The position numbers were made by a program, and so were the translations under genes. From assembly GCA_023378805.1 (NCBI GenBank), contig JAMCSQ010000034.1, positions 1 to 11,000 of the forward strand: a DNA stretch of 11,000 nt, given 5' to 3'. The DNA is from Candidatus Parvarchaeota archaeon. Lineage in GTDB: Archaea; Nanobdellota; Nanobdellia; Parvarchaeales; Parvarchaeaceae. Shown in pieces: positions 5,989-11,000 of the stretch. Positions within the stretch are counted from its first letter, which is position 1. Each line of letters opens with the position of its first letter. The notes under the pieces are model-generated. The model had not been told where the DNA came from and made no database searches. It was given only the letters and a program-made list of their open reading frames with translations.

Positions 5989-6942
5989 ATGTCTGAAATT
6001 CCCTTTAAAGGAGAGATACGCAGAGATTACATAACCGGATCAGACGTGGTATTCACATTCTCAAGAGACAAAAGACCAAAGGATTTTAGAAGCGAAGAAA
6101 TAATGTATAGAAATGCGGAAAACTGTCCTTTTGAATACGGAAATGAAAATCTCAATACAACGATAAAATTTGTTGATAAACCGTGGAAGCTAAGATTAAT
6201 GTACAATAAATATCCAATTGTAAACGAAGAGTTAACACCCCATGAAAGTTCCGATTTTTTCAAAAAATACATAAACTATGGCCGCTCTTACGTAATAGTA
6301 GATACTCCCTACCATTTACAGAAATTTCATGAGATTGAAGAAAGCATGCTGCAAAAATGGTTTAATCTTATAGCTGATGCGGAAAAACTTGCATACTCTG
6401 ACAAAAAAATAGAGCAGGTTTATACTTTCAGAAACAGCGGAAGCATAAGCGGAGGAAGCTTATATCACCCGCACACACAGGTAATTGGTTTCACTTTTAT
6501 TCTGCCAATAATAAAACAGGAAATTGAGATCATAAAAAACAACCACGGGAAATGCATACTTGAAGGCGCATTAAAAAAAGAAAAGGAAAGAGTTTTAATG
6601 GAAGATAATAATGCTGTTGCATTTGCGCCATATGGCTCAAGATTCAGGGGACATTCAATAATAATGCCAAAAAGGCACATTGATTACGTAGGAAAGCTTG
6701 AAGAAAATGAGATAAAAAGCCTGTCCAGGTTCATAAAAACAATACTTGAGAAAAACCAGAAAATATTCGGCAACCACTCCTATAATCTGATTTTCCATGA
6801 ACTTAAGGACAATAAAGAACTGCATTTCTATGTGGAGATTACCCCAAGATTTTCAAATTTCGGAGCGATGGAGCTTTCCGGTTTATACCTTAATTCATTA
6901 AGGCCTGAAGAATATGTTCAAAGATTCAATGAAACTCATTAA
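5989..6942 (+). CDS. galT: Galactose-1-phosphate uridylyltransferase family protein (GalT), altered metal sites
   Basis: 317 residues, HIT superfamily. GalT swaps UMP between glucose-1-phosphate and galactose-1-phosphate through a UMP-histidine intermediate. Residues 156-165 read G-S-L-Y-H-P-H-T-Q-V, the HPHxQ active site, with His162 the expected nucleophile and G-G-S-L upstream as in the family. The zinc site is unusual. The N-terminal C-P-x-C is C-P-F-E (Cys46, Glu49), while the expected third ligand is present as His109 and the fourth as His160. In the second half the usual H-x-H-x-E near the end is H-F-Y-V-E, so one ligand of the second metal site is gone as well. The length is near the archaeal norm of about 320-330. 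It converges with the GalU-like gene, overlapping it by four bases. Related phosphorylases acting on other sugar nucleotides are possible, so the substrate is not certain. Confidence 0.8.
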   Translation: MSEIPFKGEIRRDYITGSDVVFTFSRDKRPKDFRSEEIMYRNAENCPFEYGNENLNTTIKFVDKPWKLRLMYNKYPIVNEELTPHESSDFFKKYINYGRSYVIVDTPYHLQKFHEIEESMLQKWFNLIADAEKLAYSDKKIEQVYTFRNSGSISGGSLYHPHTQVIGFTFILPIIKQEIEIIKNNHGKCILEGALKKEKERVLMEDNNAVAFAPYGSRFRGHSIIMPKRHIDYVGKLEENEIKSLSRFIKTILEKNQKIFGNHSYNLIFHELKDNKELHFYVEITPRFSNFGAMELSGLYLNSLRPEEYVQRFNETH

Positions 6943-7922
6943 CCCTTTGAAAGCAAAGAAAGCAATTCCATAAGATCAGTAGTGTTTCCATACAGGGCCA
7001 CCCCTCCTGTAAAAATTGTTTTGACTGCTGCCTTTGAACTTTTAACATAATCAAAGAAATCCTTTCTGTGTTTTTCTTCCAGATTCTCTTTTATAAGAAC
7101 TTCAAAGTCACCAACATCATAGGACTTAAACCTGCTTTTATCTATAAGATAACCATAGACCCCCTTATCTTTAGCCTGCATGTCTATTATGTCAGTGATA
7201 TGATACTCCCCGCCCGCTCCTCTTTTTACCTTATCTGCCTTGTTTCCGCCGTCTTCATTAATAAGATAAATCCCGCCGGCAACAGACAATTCAGTTGAAT
7301 TATTTTTAACGTATTCCAAGGTAGGCTTCTCTACTATTTTTTCTAGTCTGTATACGTTATCCCCAAGATAACTGCCATAAGCAGCTGATTTTTCGGTGAT
7401 TTTATCTATGTTGTTTTTCTTCATCGAAACAAATGTATTTCCATTATACCTTGAAAGCATCTCTTCGAGCAGAGAGCTTCCACCCACTATATTCTGCTGC
7501 ATTACATCTGAAAACATGACGGCGCAAGGCTCATCTCTTATAAAACCGTTTCTATACGCAACATTAAGGCCTACCGCAGTTCCTAAAGGTTTGCTTGTTT
7601 TTTTATCCACTGGCTGAAAGTCCAACTCTATTTTTATTTTTCCGTTTTCAATTTCTTTTTTGTATTCGCTTAGATTCCTCGCAACGTTTTCTTTGCTGAA
7701 GTAATCAATAACCATATTAAATGTTGGCATCCCTTCTTTGTCATTTCTTGAAACAACTAGAATGTCTCTTATGCCTGCATTTATCATCTGGTATATAATG
7801 ATTTTTGACATTGGTGTATTACCGATAGGCAACATCGGTTTTGGTATATAGTATGTAGCTGGCCTAGCCCTTGTTCCGCTACCGGAAGCAAGTATAACTC
7901 CCTTAGTTATTTTATTTACCAT
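6939..7922 (-). CDS. galU: UTP-glucose-1-phosphate uridylyltransferase-like nucleotidyltransferase (GalU family)
   Basis: 327 residues. It likely joins a nucleoside triphosphate with a sugar-1-phosphate, most simply UTP and glucose-1-phosphate to UDP-glucose. Residues 8-33 carry the nucleotide-binding signature G-V-I-L-A-S-G-S-G-T-R-A-R-P-A-T followed by IPKPMLPI. The P-A-T...I-P-K-x-M-L-P-I wording is that of GalU rather than GlmU or RmlA. Further motifs are P-L-G-T-A (113-117), V-M-F-S-D-V-M (136-142, with Asp140 the metal ligand), a V-E-K-P sugar loop and G-E-Y-H-I-T-D-I-I. A roughly 50-residue tail (KHRKDFFDYVK...) follows the D-V-G-D segment. The first motif has Ser for the common Ala/Gly in G-S-G-T-R. 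Beside a GalT-family gene, it fits UDP-glucose/UDP-galactose supply for glycan synthesis. Confidence 0.85.
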   Translation of the reverse strand: MVNKITKGVILASGSGTRARPATYYIPKPMLPIGNTPMSKIIIYQMINAGIRDILVVSRNDKEGMPTFNMVIDYFSKENVARNLSEYKKEIENGKIKIELDFQPVDKKTSKPLGTAVGLNVAYRNGFIRDEPCAVMFSDVMQQNIVGGSSLLEEMLSRYNGNTFVSMKKNNIDKITEKSAAYGSYLGDNVYRLEKIVEKPTLEYVKNNSTELSVAGGIYLINEDGGNKADKVKRGAGGEYHITDIIDMQAKDKGVYGYLIDKSRFKSYDVGDFEVLIKENLEEKHRKDFFDYVKSSKAAVKTIFTGGVALYGNTTDLMELLSLLSKG

Positions 7923-7941
7923 AGCTTAATAGTGATACTAC

Positions 7942-7953
7942 TATATTTAAATA
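7942..7953 (-). promoter_or_regulatory. TATA box for the GalU-like gene
   Basis: The minus strand reads ATTTAAATATAG, centred about 26 bases before the ATG at 7922, and is the clearest TATA box of the window. It again implies a leaderless mRNA. It sits in the 46-base gap after the stop of the next minus-strand gene, so the GalU-like gene has its own promoter. Confidence 0.55.
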
Positions 7954-7968
7954 GCTAACTGAAAGAAA

Positions 7969-8625
7969 TTACTTTATTGCTGTCTTTCTCTTTGAGTTAT
8001 GTACACCGGCAAGAGCTATGAAAACAAGCGGGTAACTTATAATCAATGCAAAAGAAAAGAAATAGGAGATATATGGCAAAAGGCCGATTATCGATATAAC
8101 TATAAAGAAAAGAACAAATAATCCGAATATATACCACCAATTACCCTGTGTAATACTCCAGCTTCTTTTCATCGCATCAACTGGACTTTTGTCTTCAACA
8201 ACGGAGGAAACAGGTGAAAGGATCAATTTGAAAGCAAGATAAATTCCTGGTATAACGAGTGCAACAAGACCCAAAGATATTATAACTGAAGTTAAAAAAG
8301 TAGTTGCAAGCAACGCAGGATATCTTTTCACTGTCTTATTCAGTATATTATGAAAAGTTTTCTTTTTTCCTGCTACCCTTACAAATACCATCCCGCTTAT
8401 GAAAGTGCTTGCAAGAAAAATCAGCACTAAATAAATTAAAATATAGTACATGGTAGTTAAATTTATATTTACACTGTTTATGTTCGTAATTTTAATAGAA
8501 TAAAAGGAATACGCCGCGAAGGCAACGTAAATCGCCGCGTATATAGCTGCAAATACAAAAATCAACGGATCCGTAAAAAGCATAATAAAGCTCTTCTTAA
8601 AGACAGCGATTATATCAAATGCCAT
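7969..8625 (-). CDS. Six-helix membrane protein of uncertain function
   Basis: 218 residues with about six hydrophobic segments, including 18-45, 60-85, 105-135, 165-182 and 184-205, and a basic tail (NSKRKTAIK). The region L-V-A-L-V-I-P-G-I-Y-L-A-F-K-L-I-L-S-P, followed by a soluble turn V-V-E-D-K-S-P-V-D-A-M-K-R-S-W-S-I-T-Q-G-N-W-W, is the recurrent signature of a widespread group of uncharacterised bacterial and archaeal membrane proteins (YciC/UPF0259-like and glycerophosphodiester-phosphodiesterase membrane-domain-like). It is N-terminally complete (MAFDIIAVFKKSF). It is divergent from the winged-helix operon, sharing about 70 bases of promoter sequence. No catalytic residues are evident; function not assigned. 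Confidence 0.8.
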   Translation of the reverse strand: MAFDIIAVFKKSFIMLFTDPLIFVFAAIYAAIYVAFAAYSFYSIKITNINSVNINLTTMYYILIYLVLIFLASTFISGMVFVRVAGKKKTFHNILNKTVKRYPALLATTFLTSVIISLGLVALVIPGIYLAFKLILSPVSSVVEDKSPVDAMKRSWSITQGNWWYIFGLFVLFFIVISIIGLLPYISYFFSFALIISYPLVFIALAGVHNSKRKTAIK

Positions 8626-8644
8626 TTTAATTAGAAGAAATTAT

Positions 8645-8678
8645 GATATAAATAAAGTTATACAACAATAAATAAATC
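8645..8678. promoter_or_regulatory. Divergent promoter region with two TATA boxes
   Basis: GATATAAATAAAG at 8645-8657 read on the minus strand lies about 26 bases before the ATG at 8625. CAATAAATAAATC at 8666-8678 on the plus strand lies about 24 bases before the ATG at 8696. The boxes are nearly adjacent, so a protein bound between them could affect both genes. The winged-helix protein encoded next door is the natural candidate, by inference only. Confidence 0.4.
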
Positions 8679-8695
8679 AAATAACTAATAATAAC

Positions 8696-9046
8696 ATGGA
8701 AGAACTGCTTGTAATGATATATGGTACGCATCCGAAGAGCAAGAAACTTTATGCAGAAGCCGAAAAGATAATAAATTTAATAAGAGAGAAAGGAAGCATA
8801 AACAGAGAAGAATTGGCAAACGCACTGAATATAGACATAAATTCACAGAATGGCAAAAAGCATTTCTACAACCTTATCTCTCCTATGTTTAACACCATAC
8901 TAGTATCAGAGCATAGAGGAAAAACAGTGTATTACAGACTTTCATATGATTTATTTAGGGTCTACATAGACGGGATAAGAAGAAAAGCAAAATATTATCT
9001 CGTAAAGAACGCAGACAGTTTAAAGGAGGATGCTGACCAGCAATGA
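8696..9046 (+). CDS. Winged helix-turn-helix DNA-binding protein
   Basis: 116 residues. Residues about 18-45 (L-Y-A-E-A-E-K-I-I-N-L-I-R-E-K-G-S-I-N-R-E-E-L-A-N-A-L-N-I) give helix 1 and a helix-turn-helix of the ArsR/MarR-like winged type. The recognition helix region follows (K-K-H-F-Y-N-L-I-S-P-M), then the wing strands T-I-L-V-S-E-H-R-G-K-T-V-Y-Y-R-L-S. The last 30 residues form a basic helix (Y-I-D-G-I-R-R-K-A-K-Y-Y-L-V-K). No metal-binding cysteines are present, so metal sensing of the classical ArsR kind is unlikely. The stop (9044-9046) overlaps the ATG of the cobalamin adenosyltransferase gene as ATGA, and a strong Shine-Dalgarno for that gene lies inside this reading frame. I infer a local transcription regulator, possibly autoregulatory; target unknown. 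Confidence 0.75.
   Translation: MEELLVMIYGTHPKSKKLYAEAEKIINLIREKGSINREELANALNIDINSQNGKKHFYNLISPMFNTILVSEHRGKTVYYRLSYDLFRVYIDGIRRKAKYYLVKNADSLKEDADQQ
9023..9029 (+). promoter_or_regulatory. Shine-Dalgarno site for the cobalamin adenosyltransferase gene
   Basis: A full AAGGAGG heptamer 13 bases before the ATG at 9043, inside the end of the winged-helix gene. It stands out because most other starts in the window look leaderless. It supports the start at 9043 and translation as the second gene of an operon. Confidence 0.6.
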
Positions 9047-9567
9047 AATATTATTCCGGGAAAGGGGATGAGGGAATAACTGACATAGCAGGAAAGCGAA
9101 TAGAAAAAGATGATAATTTAATTGAGTTAATAGGCATTTTAGATGAGCTGAACGCCTTCGTAGGATATTCCATATCAAAGATAAATTATGAAGACATAAA
9201 AACGGCAATGAGAAAGGTGGAAAGTAAAATATACGCTATAAGCGCATACGCTTCCGGTTATTCAGTGCTTATAAAAAGAGAAAAGGAGGGGATAAACAGA
9301 AAAGATGTGGATGAACTTGAGAAGGAGATAGATTCCTTCGCAGGTGAACTCAAAGACATAACAAGATTTTTGTATCCAAACGGAAGTGAAGCTGCATGCA
9401 TAATAAATATATGCAGAACGATAGCCAGAAAGGCTGAAAGATCTGCAATAAAATGCAAACTGGAAAAAAAGGAAGTGCTTGCTTATCTTAACAGGTTGTC
9501 TTCTCTTTTATTTGTTTTATCAAGAGTTGTAAACAAAAGAGACGGATTCAATGAAGAATTCTTTTAA
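9043..9567 (+). CDS. ATP:cob(I)alamin adenosyltransferase, PduO type
   Basis: 174 residues, the usual length. The enzyme moves the adenosyl group of ATP to reduced cobalamin, making adenosylcobalamin. The N-terminal ATP loop is Y-S-G-K-G-D-E-G-I-T-D (4-14). It is followed by a Lys at 22, G-I-L-D-E-L-N-A-F-V-G (31-41), Y-P-N-G-S-E-A-A (111-118), and the key helix R-T-I-A-R-K-A-E-R (125-133), in which Arg125, Arg129 and Glu132 match the residues contacting ATP. The C-terminal signature Y-L-N-R-L-S-S-L-L-F-V-L-S-R is also present. No other cobalamin genes are visible, so the cell probably salvages the vitamin. Likely clients, such as a class II ribonucleotide reductase or methylmalonyl-CoA mutase, lie outside the window. 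It is co-translated with the winged-helix gene. Confidence 0.92.
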   Translation: MKYYSGKGDEGITDIAGKRIEKDDNLIELIGILDELNAFVGYSISKINYEDIKTAMRKVESKIYAISAYASGYSVLIKREKEGINRKDVDELEKEIDSFAGELKDITRFLYPNGSEAACIINICRTIARKAERSAIKCKLEKKEVLAYLNRLSSLLFVLSRVVNKRDGFNEEFF

Positions 9568-9569
9568 AC

Positions 9570-10085
9570 TTAAGCCACTACGACTCTTGTTTGTATGCCC
9601 AATTTCTTGCCCATCTTGAATGCCGCATCTTTTGCGGTTGCAAGATTTGCCCTGTCAACGTGTATCTCAAATATGCGCTTTCCTGCAGAAAGCCTTGCTG
9701 CTAGTCCTATCGGCTTCCCAAACGATTTTTGCATACCCGAGGAAAAACGGTCAGCGCCTGCTCCGGTAGCAAGCTTGTGTTCCCTAAGAACCTGGTGTGG
9801 ATAAGCCACAACAACTATGTGAAAATTCTGATCGGTTATTCTGTCAGTAAGATACTTATTCGCGACTATCCTTGCAGATTCTATGGCATTGTCTCTTAAC
9901 TGCAATGACTTCTCTGAAAGAAGAAAAACGCTGCTATCGAATTCTCTTTTTGGATTGCCAGAATGGTACTGAGTTATCTTAGGTTTTTGAGCAATTTTTA
10001 TGTAGCTTTTTGTCTTGTATTTTGATTTCCTAGTGTAAGGCATCTTCAATTCCTTATAGGATCTTCCTGGTCTTAATTTTGTCAT
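9570..10085 (-). CDS. rpl10e: Large ribosomal subunit protein uL16 (archaeal L10e)
   Basis: 171 residues. The protein sits near the A site and helps place aminoacyl-tRNA in the large subunit. The archaeal/eukaryotic form is recognised by K-L-R-P-G-R-S-Y and P-Y-T-R-K-S-K-Y-K near the N-terminus, then I-x-Q-Y-H-S-G-N (38-46), the S-E-K-S-L-Q-L-R-D-N-A-I-E-S-A-R helix, the V-A-Y-P-H-Q-V-L-R-E-H-K segment, and the loop A-T-G-A-G-A-D-R-F-S-S-G-M with F-G-K-P-I-G-L-A-A-R, which contacts the tRNA region. The ATG comes one base after the stop of the 66-residue gene (TAA-T-ATG), so the two form an operon. It converges with the cobalamin adenosyltransferase gene, two bases separating the stops. Confidence 0.95.
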   Translation of the reverse strand: MTKLRPGRSYKELKMPYTRKSKYKTKSYIKIAQKPKITQYHSGNPKREFDSSVFLLSEKSLQLRDNAIESARIVANKYLTDRITDQNFHIVVVAYPHQVLREHKLATGAGADRFSSGMQKSFGKPIGLAARLSAGKRIFEIHVDRANLATAKDAAFKMGKKLGIQTRVVVA

Positions 10086-10086
10086 A

Positions 10087-10287
10087 TTATTTCTTAGCCT
10101 CCTTGTGCTTTGAAAGGTCTATTGTTATCTTACCAGATAATTTTATCGGTTCCTTTATGTTTGGGAGCTTTATCTCAAACTTATCAAGATCAAATGAAAA
10201 CCTTTTGTCCCTGCCCCCTAACATGCTAAAAAGTATCTGTGGGAACATACTAAACAGTTTACTGTTTCCATTATCGTTCTTTTCCAT
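10087..10287 (-). CDS. 66-residue orphan protein, paralogue of the neighbouring 74-residue protein
   Basis: 66 residues, not recognised. After a variable N-terminus (MEKNDNGNSKLFSMFPQ) come alternating strand-like residues F-S-F-D-L-D-K-F-E-I-K-L-P, then I-K-E-P-I-K-L-S-G-K-I-T-I-D-L-S and a lysine-rich tail. Over 31 aligned positions about 15 are identical to the protein encoded at 10369-10593, including L-D-K-x-E-I, K-x-P-x-K-L-S-x-K-I and D-x-S. The pattern suggests a small beta hairpin or sheet of four short strands. There is no signal peptide and no cysteine. It is the first gene of an operon with uL16 and is separated from it by one base. Coding is supported by the conserved paralogue, the promoter and the tight spacing. 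A ribosome- or translation-related role is only a guess from position. Confidence 0.75.
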   Translation of the reverse strand: MEKNDNGNSKLFSMFPQILFSMLGGRDKRFSFDLDKFEIKLPNIKEPIKLSGKITIDLSKHKEAKK

Positions 10288-10311
10288 AGAATTATTATAT
10301 ATTTACAGACA

Positions 10312-10319
10312 TTTATAAA
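10312..10319 (-). promoter_or_regulatory. TATA box for the 66-residue protein-uL16 operon
   Basis: TTTATAAA is centred 28 bases before the ATG at 10287, giving a leaderless start. It lies downstream of the putative terminator of the 74-residue gene, so the two paralogues are separate transcription units. Confidence 0.5.
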
Positions 10320-10345
10320 CGTTTATACGCAGTAAAGGCTTTTTA

Positions 10346-10374
10346 CGGTAAATAAAAAACTTAAAATTTTACCG
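10346..10374 (-). terminator. Possible terminator after the 74-residue gene
   Basis: A perfect 7-base inverted repeat, CGGTAAA and TTTACCG, with 15 bases between arms, spans the stop codon and the following sequence. On the minus strand the loop contains GTTTTTTATTT. A T-rich run just after a stop is the usual archaeal termination signal. The hairpin may be incidental. Confidence 0.35.
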
Positions 10375-10593
10375 GTTCTGTGGTTTTTCTTCCTTACTTT
10401 TACCGGAAAAATCAAGATCAATTTTTGCAGAAAGCTTTAAAGGGTACTTTAAACCAGACACGTTTATCTCAAGCTTATCCAGGTTTATTGAAACCTTTCT
10501 AGGTCTTGCTTTTTGTTCGTTCACGCTGTCTTTTACGACCTTCGCTATCCCTGTTATTGCGTTATAAATTGCGTTGTCTTCTTTCTTTTCCAT
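10369..10593 (-). CDS. 74-residue orphan protein, paralogue of the 66-residue protein
   Basis: 74 residues, not recognised. The N-terminus (MEKKEDNAIYNAITGIAKVV) is a probable amphipathic helix of about 25 residues. The second half, V-S-I-N-L-D-K-L-E-I-N-V-S-G-L-K-Y-P-L-K-L-S-A-K-I-D-L-D-F-S, is strand-like and shares close to half its residues with the neighbour at 10087-10287, and both begin MEK. The tail is hydrophilic (KSKEEKPQNR). The duplicated core with diverged N-termini indicates an old tandem duplication under selection rather than chance reading frames. It has its own TATA box and a possible terminator. Function unknown; I would look for a nucleic-acid- or protein-binding small beta domain. 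Confidence 0.75.
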   Translation of the reverse strand: MEKKEDNAIYNAITGIAKVVKDSVNEQKARPRKVSINLDKLEINVSGLKYPLKLSAKIDLDFSGKSKEEKPQNR

Positions 10594-10613
10594 ATAAGTA
10601 AGTTGAATTATTA

Positions 10614-10625
10614 GAATATATACTT
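10614..10625 (-). promoter_or_regulatory. TATA box for the 74-residue gene
   Basis: The minus strand reads AGTATATATTC, centred about 26 bases before the ATG at 10593, again at leaderless spacing. The remainder of the gap to the tRNA-Ser 3' end at 10704 shows no other signal. Confidence 0.5.
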
Positions 10626-10703
10626 AACAAATACGATTGAGATAATTTTAAATTACTAAAAGAACCGGAATATTACAGGAAATCCGCAGTTTAAAAAACG
10701 AAA

Positions 10704-10798
10704 CGTCGGGGATGGGGGTTGAACCCATTAAGGCTTGCGCCAACATGCTTTCCGTTTCTGAATAGCAGGCATGCACCTTACCGTTCGGTCACCCCGAC
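10704..10798 (-). tRNA. tRNA-Ser (anticodon GCT) with a 13-base intron
   Basis: The minus strand gives a 95-base precursor. The acceptor GTCGGGG pairs fully with CCCCGAC, and the discriminator is G at 10704, as in serine tRNAs. The D stem is ACC/GGT. The anticodon stem CATGC/GCATG encloses 20 bases instead of seven, best read as CTGCTA, a 13-base intron (10750-10762) and A, so the anticodon GCT lies at 10764-10766 and the intron at the standard position 37/38. Loop bases C32, T33 and G34 can pair with CGG in the intron, giving part of a bulge-helix-bulge. A long variable arm (GGC-GCAA-GCC) marks a class II tRNA. The T arm is ATGGG-TTCAACC-CCCAT. It reads AGC/AGU. Confidence 0.9.
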
Positions 10799-10822
10799 TT
10801 ATTACAGATTAGAGTAACTAAT

Positions 10823-10832
10823 CTATTTTAAG
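10823..10832 (-). promoter_or_regulatory. TATA box for tRNA-Ser
   Basis: The minus strand reads CTTAAAATAG, centred about 30 bases before the first tRNA base at 10798. A perfect inverted repeat AGATTAG/CTAATCT (10806-10824) lies between this box and the gene, overlapping the box's edge. Confidence 0.4.
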
Positions 10833-10857
10833 TTATTGCTATCAATTGATCTTCGAT

Positions 10858-10878
10858 GCTTTAAATGAAAGTTAAAGC
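10858..10878 (-). terminator. Inverted repeat at the presumed 3' end of the SRP RNA
   Basis: A perfect 7-base inverted repeat GCTTTAA/TTAAAGC with a seven-base loop lies just after the region where the SRP RNA is expected to end. It could be a 3'-end hairpin or termination signal. Just beyond it, at 10841-10850, is a 10-base perfect palindrome ATCAATTGAT of unknown meaning. Confidence 0.3.
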
Positions 10879-11000
10879 AAGCGACAGGCCATGGCTTCGA
10901 AATAGCTATCCATATAGAGGGTAACAACATTTTCTCCTTACAGTTTACCTACAAGCACGCTTCAGCTTAATTACAGTTGCTCCCTTCCGGGCCTGGCTGG
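10879..11000 (-). ncRNA. ffs: SRP RNA (7S RNA), 3' part, runs off the window
   Basis: Read on the minus strand from the window edge, GCCAGGCCCGGAAGGGAGCA is the universally conserved tip of SRP RNA helix 8. It has CCC-GGAA-GGG closing a GNRA-type tetraloop, and CCAG and AGCA form the internal loop that binds SRP54. The following CTGAAGCGTGCTTGTAGG resembles the descending strand after helix 8 in other SRP RNAs, and the rest should pair with the 5' half lying beyond 11000. The 5' half, helix 6 with its SRP19 site and the promoter are not in the window. The 3' end near 10879 is estimated from an inverted repeat. Identity of helix 8 is secure; the 3' boundary is not. Confidence 0.88.

Noticed and set aside
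6027..6680. Two antisense frames within the GalT-like gene
   Set aside because: They run opposite to a frame with clear family motifs and have no promoter, domain or plausible composition.
10704..10798. tRNA-Leu as an alternative reading of the class II tRNA
   Set aside because: The discriminator is G and the only anticodon fitting T33 is GCT, both pointing to serine.
1..11000. CRISPR array, toxin-antitoxin module, prophage or defence island
   Set aside because: No regularly spaced repeats, no recognisable Cas, toxin, integrase or phage genes; the two tandem small proteins do not show a toxin-antitoxin pattern because they are paralogous to each other and separately promoted.

Overview
The window reads as a stretch of A+T-rich, gene-dense archaeal chromosome. 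Archaeal hallmarks are the uL13-uS9 gene pair, Pelota (aPelota/Dom34), the L10e form of uL16, a tRNA-Ser with a short intron at the archaeal position 37/38, an SRP RNA with a GGAA-capped helix 8, and TATA boxes that repeatedly sit about 24-29 bases before the first ATG, as expected for leaderless mRNAs. Very short intergenic spaces, ATGA overlaps, truncated or degenerate enzyme families and orphan small proteins suggest a reduced-genome archaeon, possibly DPANN (ARMAN/Parvarchaeota/Micrarchaeota-like). That placement is inference.

Layout, left to right. 1-201 is the 3' end of an unrecognised gene. About 226-395 is a decayed glycosyltransferase family 2 remnant. 457-1259 encodes ribosomal proteins uL13 and uS9. 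1303-1860 is a DUF4406 / nucleoside 2-deoxyribosyltransferase-like protein, followed by what may be a relict IS200/IS605-type end. 2007-2432 (minus) is a small four-helix membrane protein. 2479-2550 is tRNA-Ala(CGC), with the G3-U70 identity pair. 2567-3580 (minus) is a GT2-like domain fused to a GtrA membrane domain. 3654-5749 (minus) is a two-gene operon, an amino-acid permease then Pelota. 5841-5913 is tRNA-Glu(CTC).

In the second half, a GalT-family enzyme (5989-6942, plus) and a GalU-family glucose-1-phosphate uridylyltransferase (6939-7922, minus) converge with a 4-base overlap; together they could make and interconvert UDP-glucose and UDP-galactose. A six-helix membrane protein (7969-8625, minus) diverges from a two-gene operon of a winged-helix protein and a PduO-type cobalamin adenosyltransferase (8696-9567). 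The right end is transcribed leftward: SRP RNA (partial, running off the edge), tRNA-Ser(GCT), a 74-residue protein, a 66-residue paralogue of it, and uL16.

I see no CRISPR array, intact transposon, prophage or obvious defence island. The most unusual items are the tandem paralogous small proteins next to uL16, the GT2-GtrA fusion that has lost its metal-binding motif, the GalT with an altered metal site, the winged-helix/B12-adenosyltransferase pair, and traces of gene and element decay flanking the ribosomal operon.
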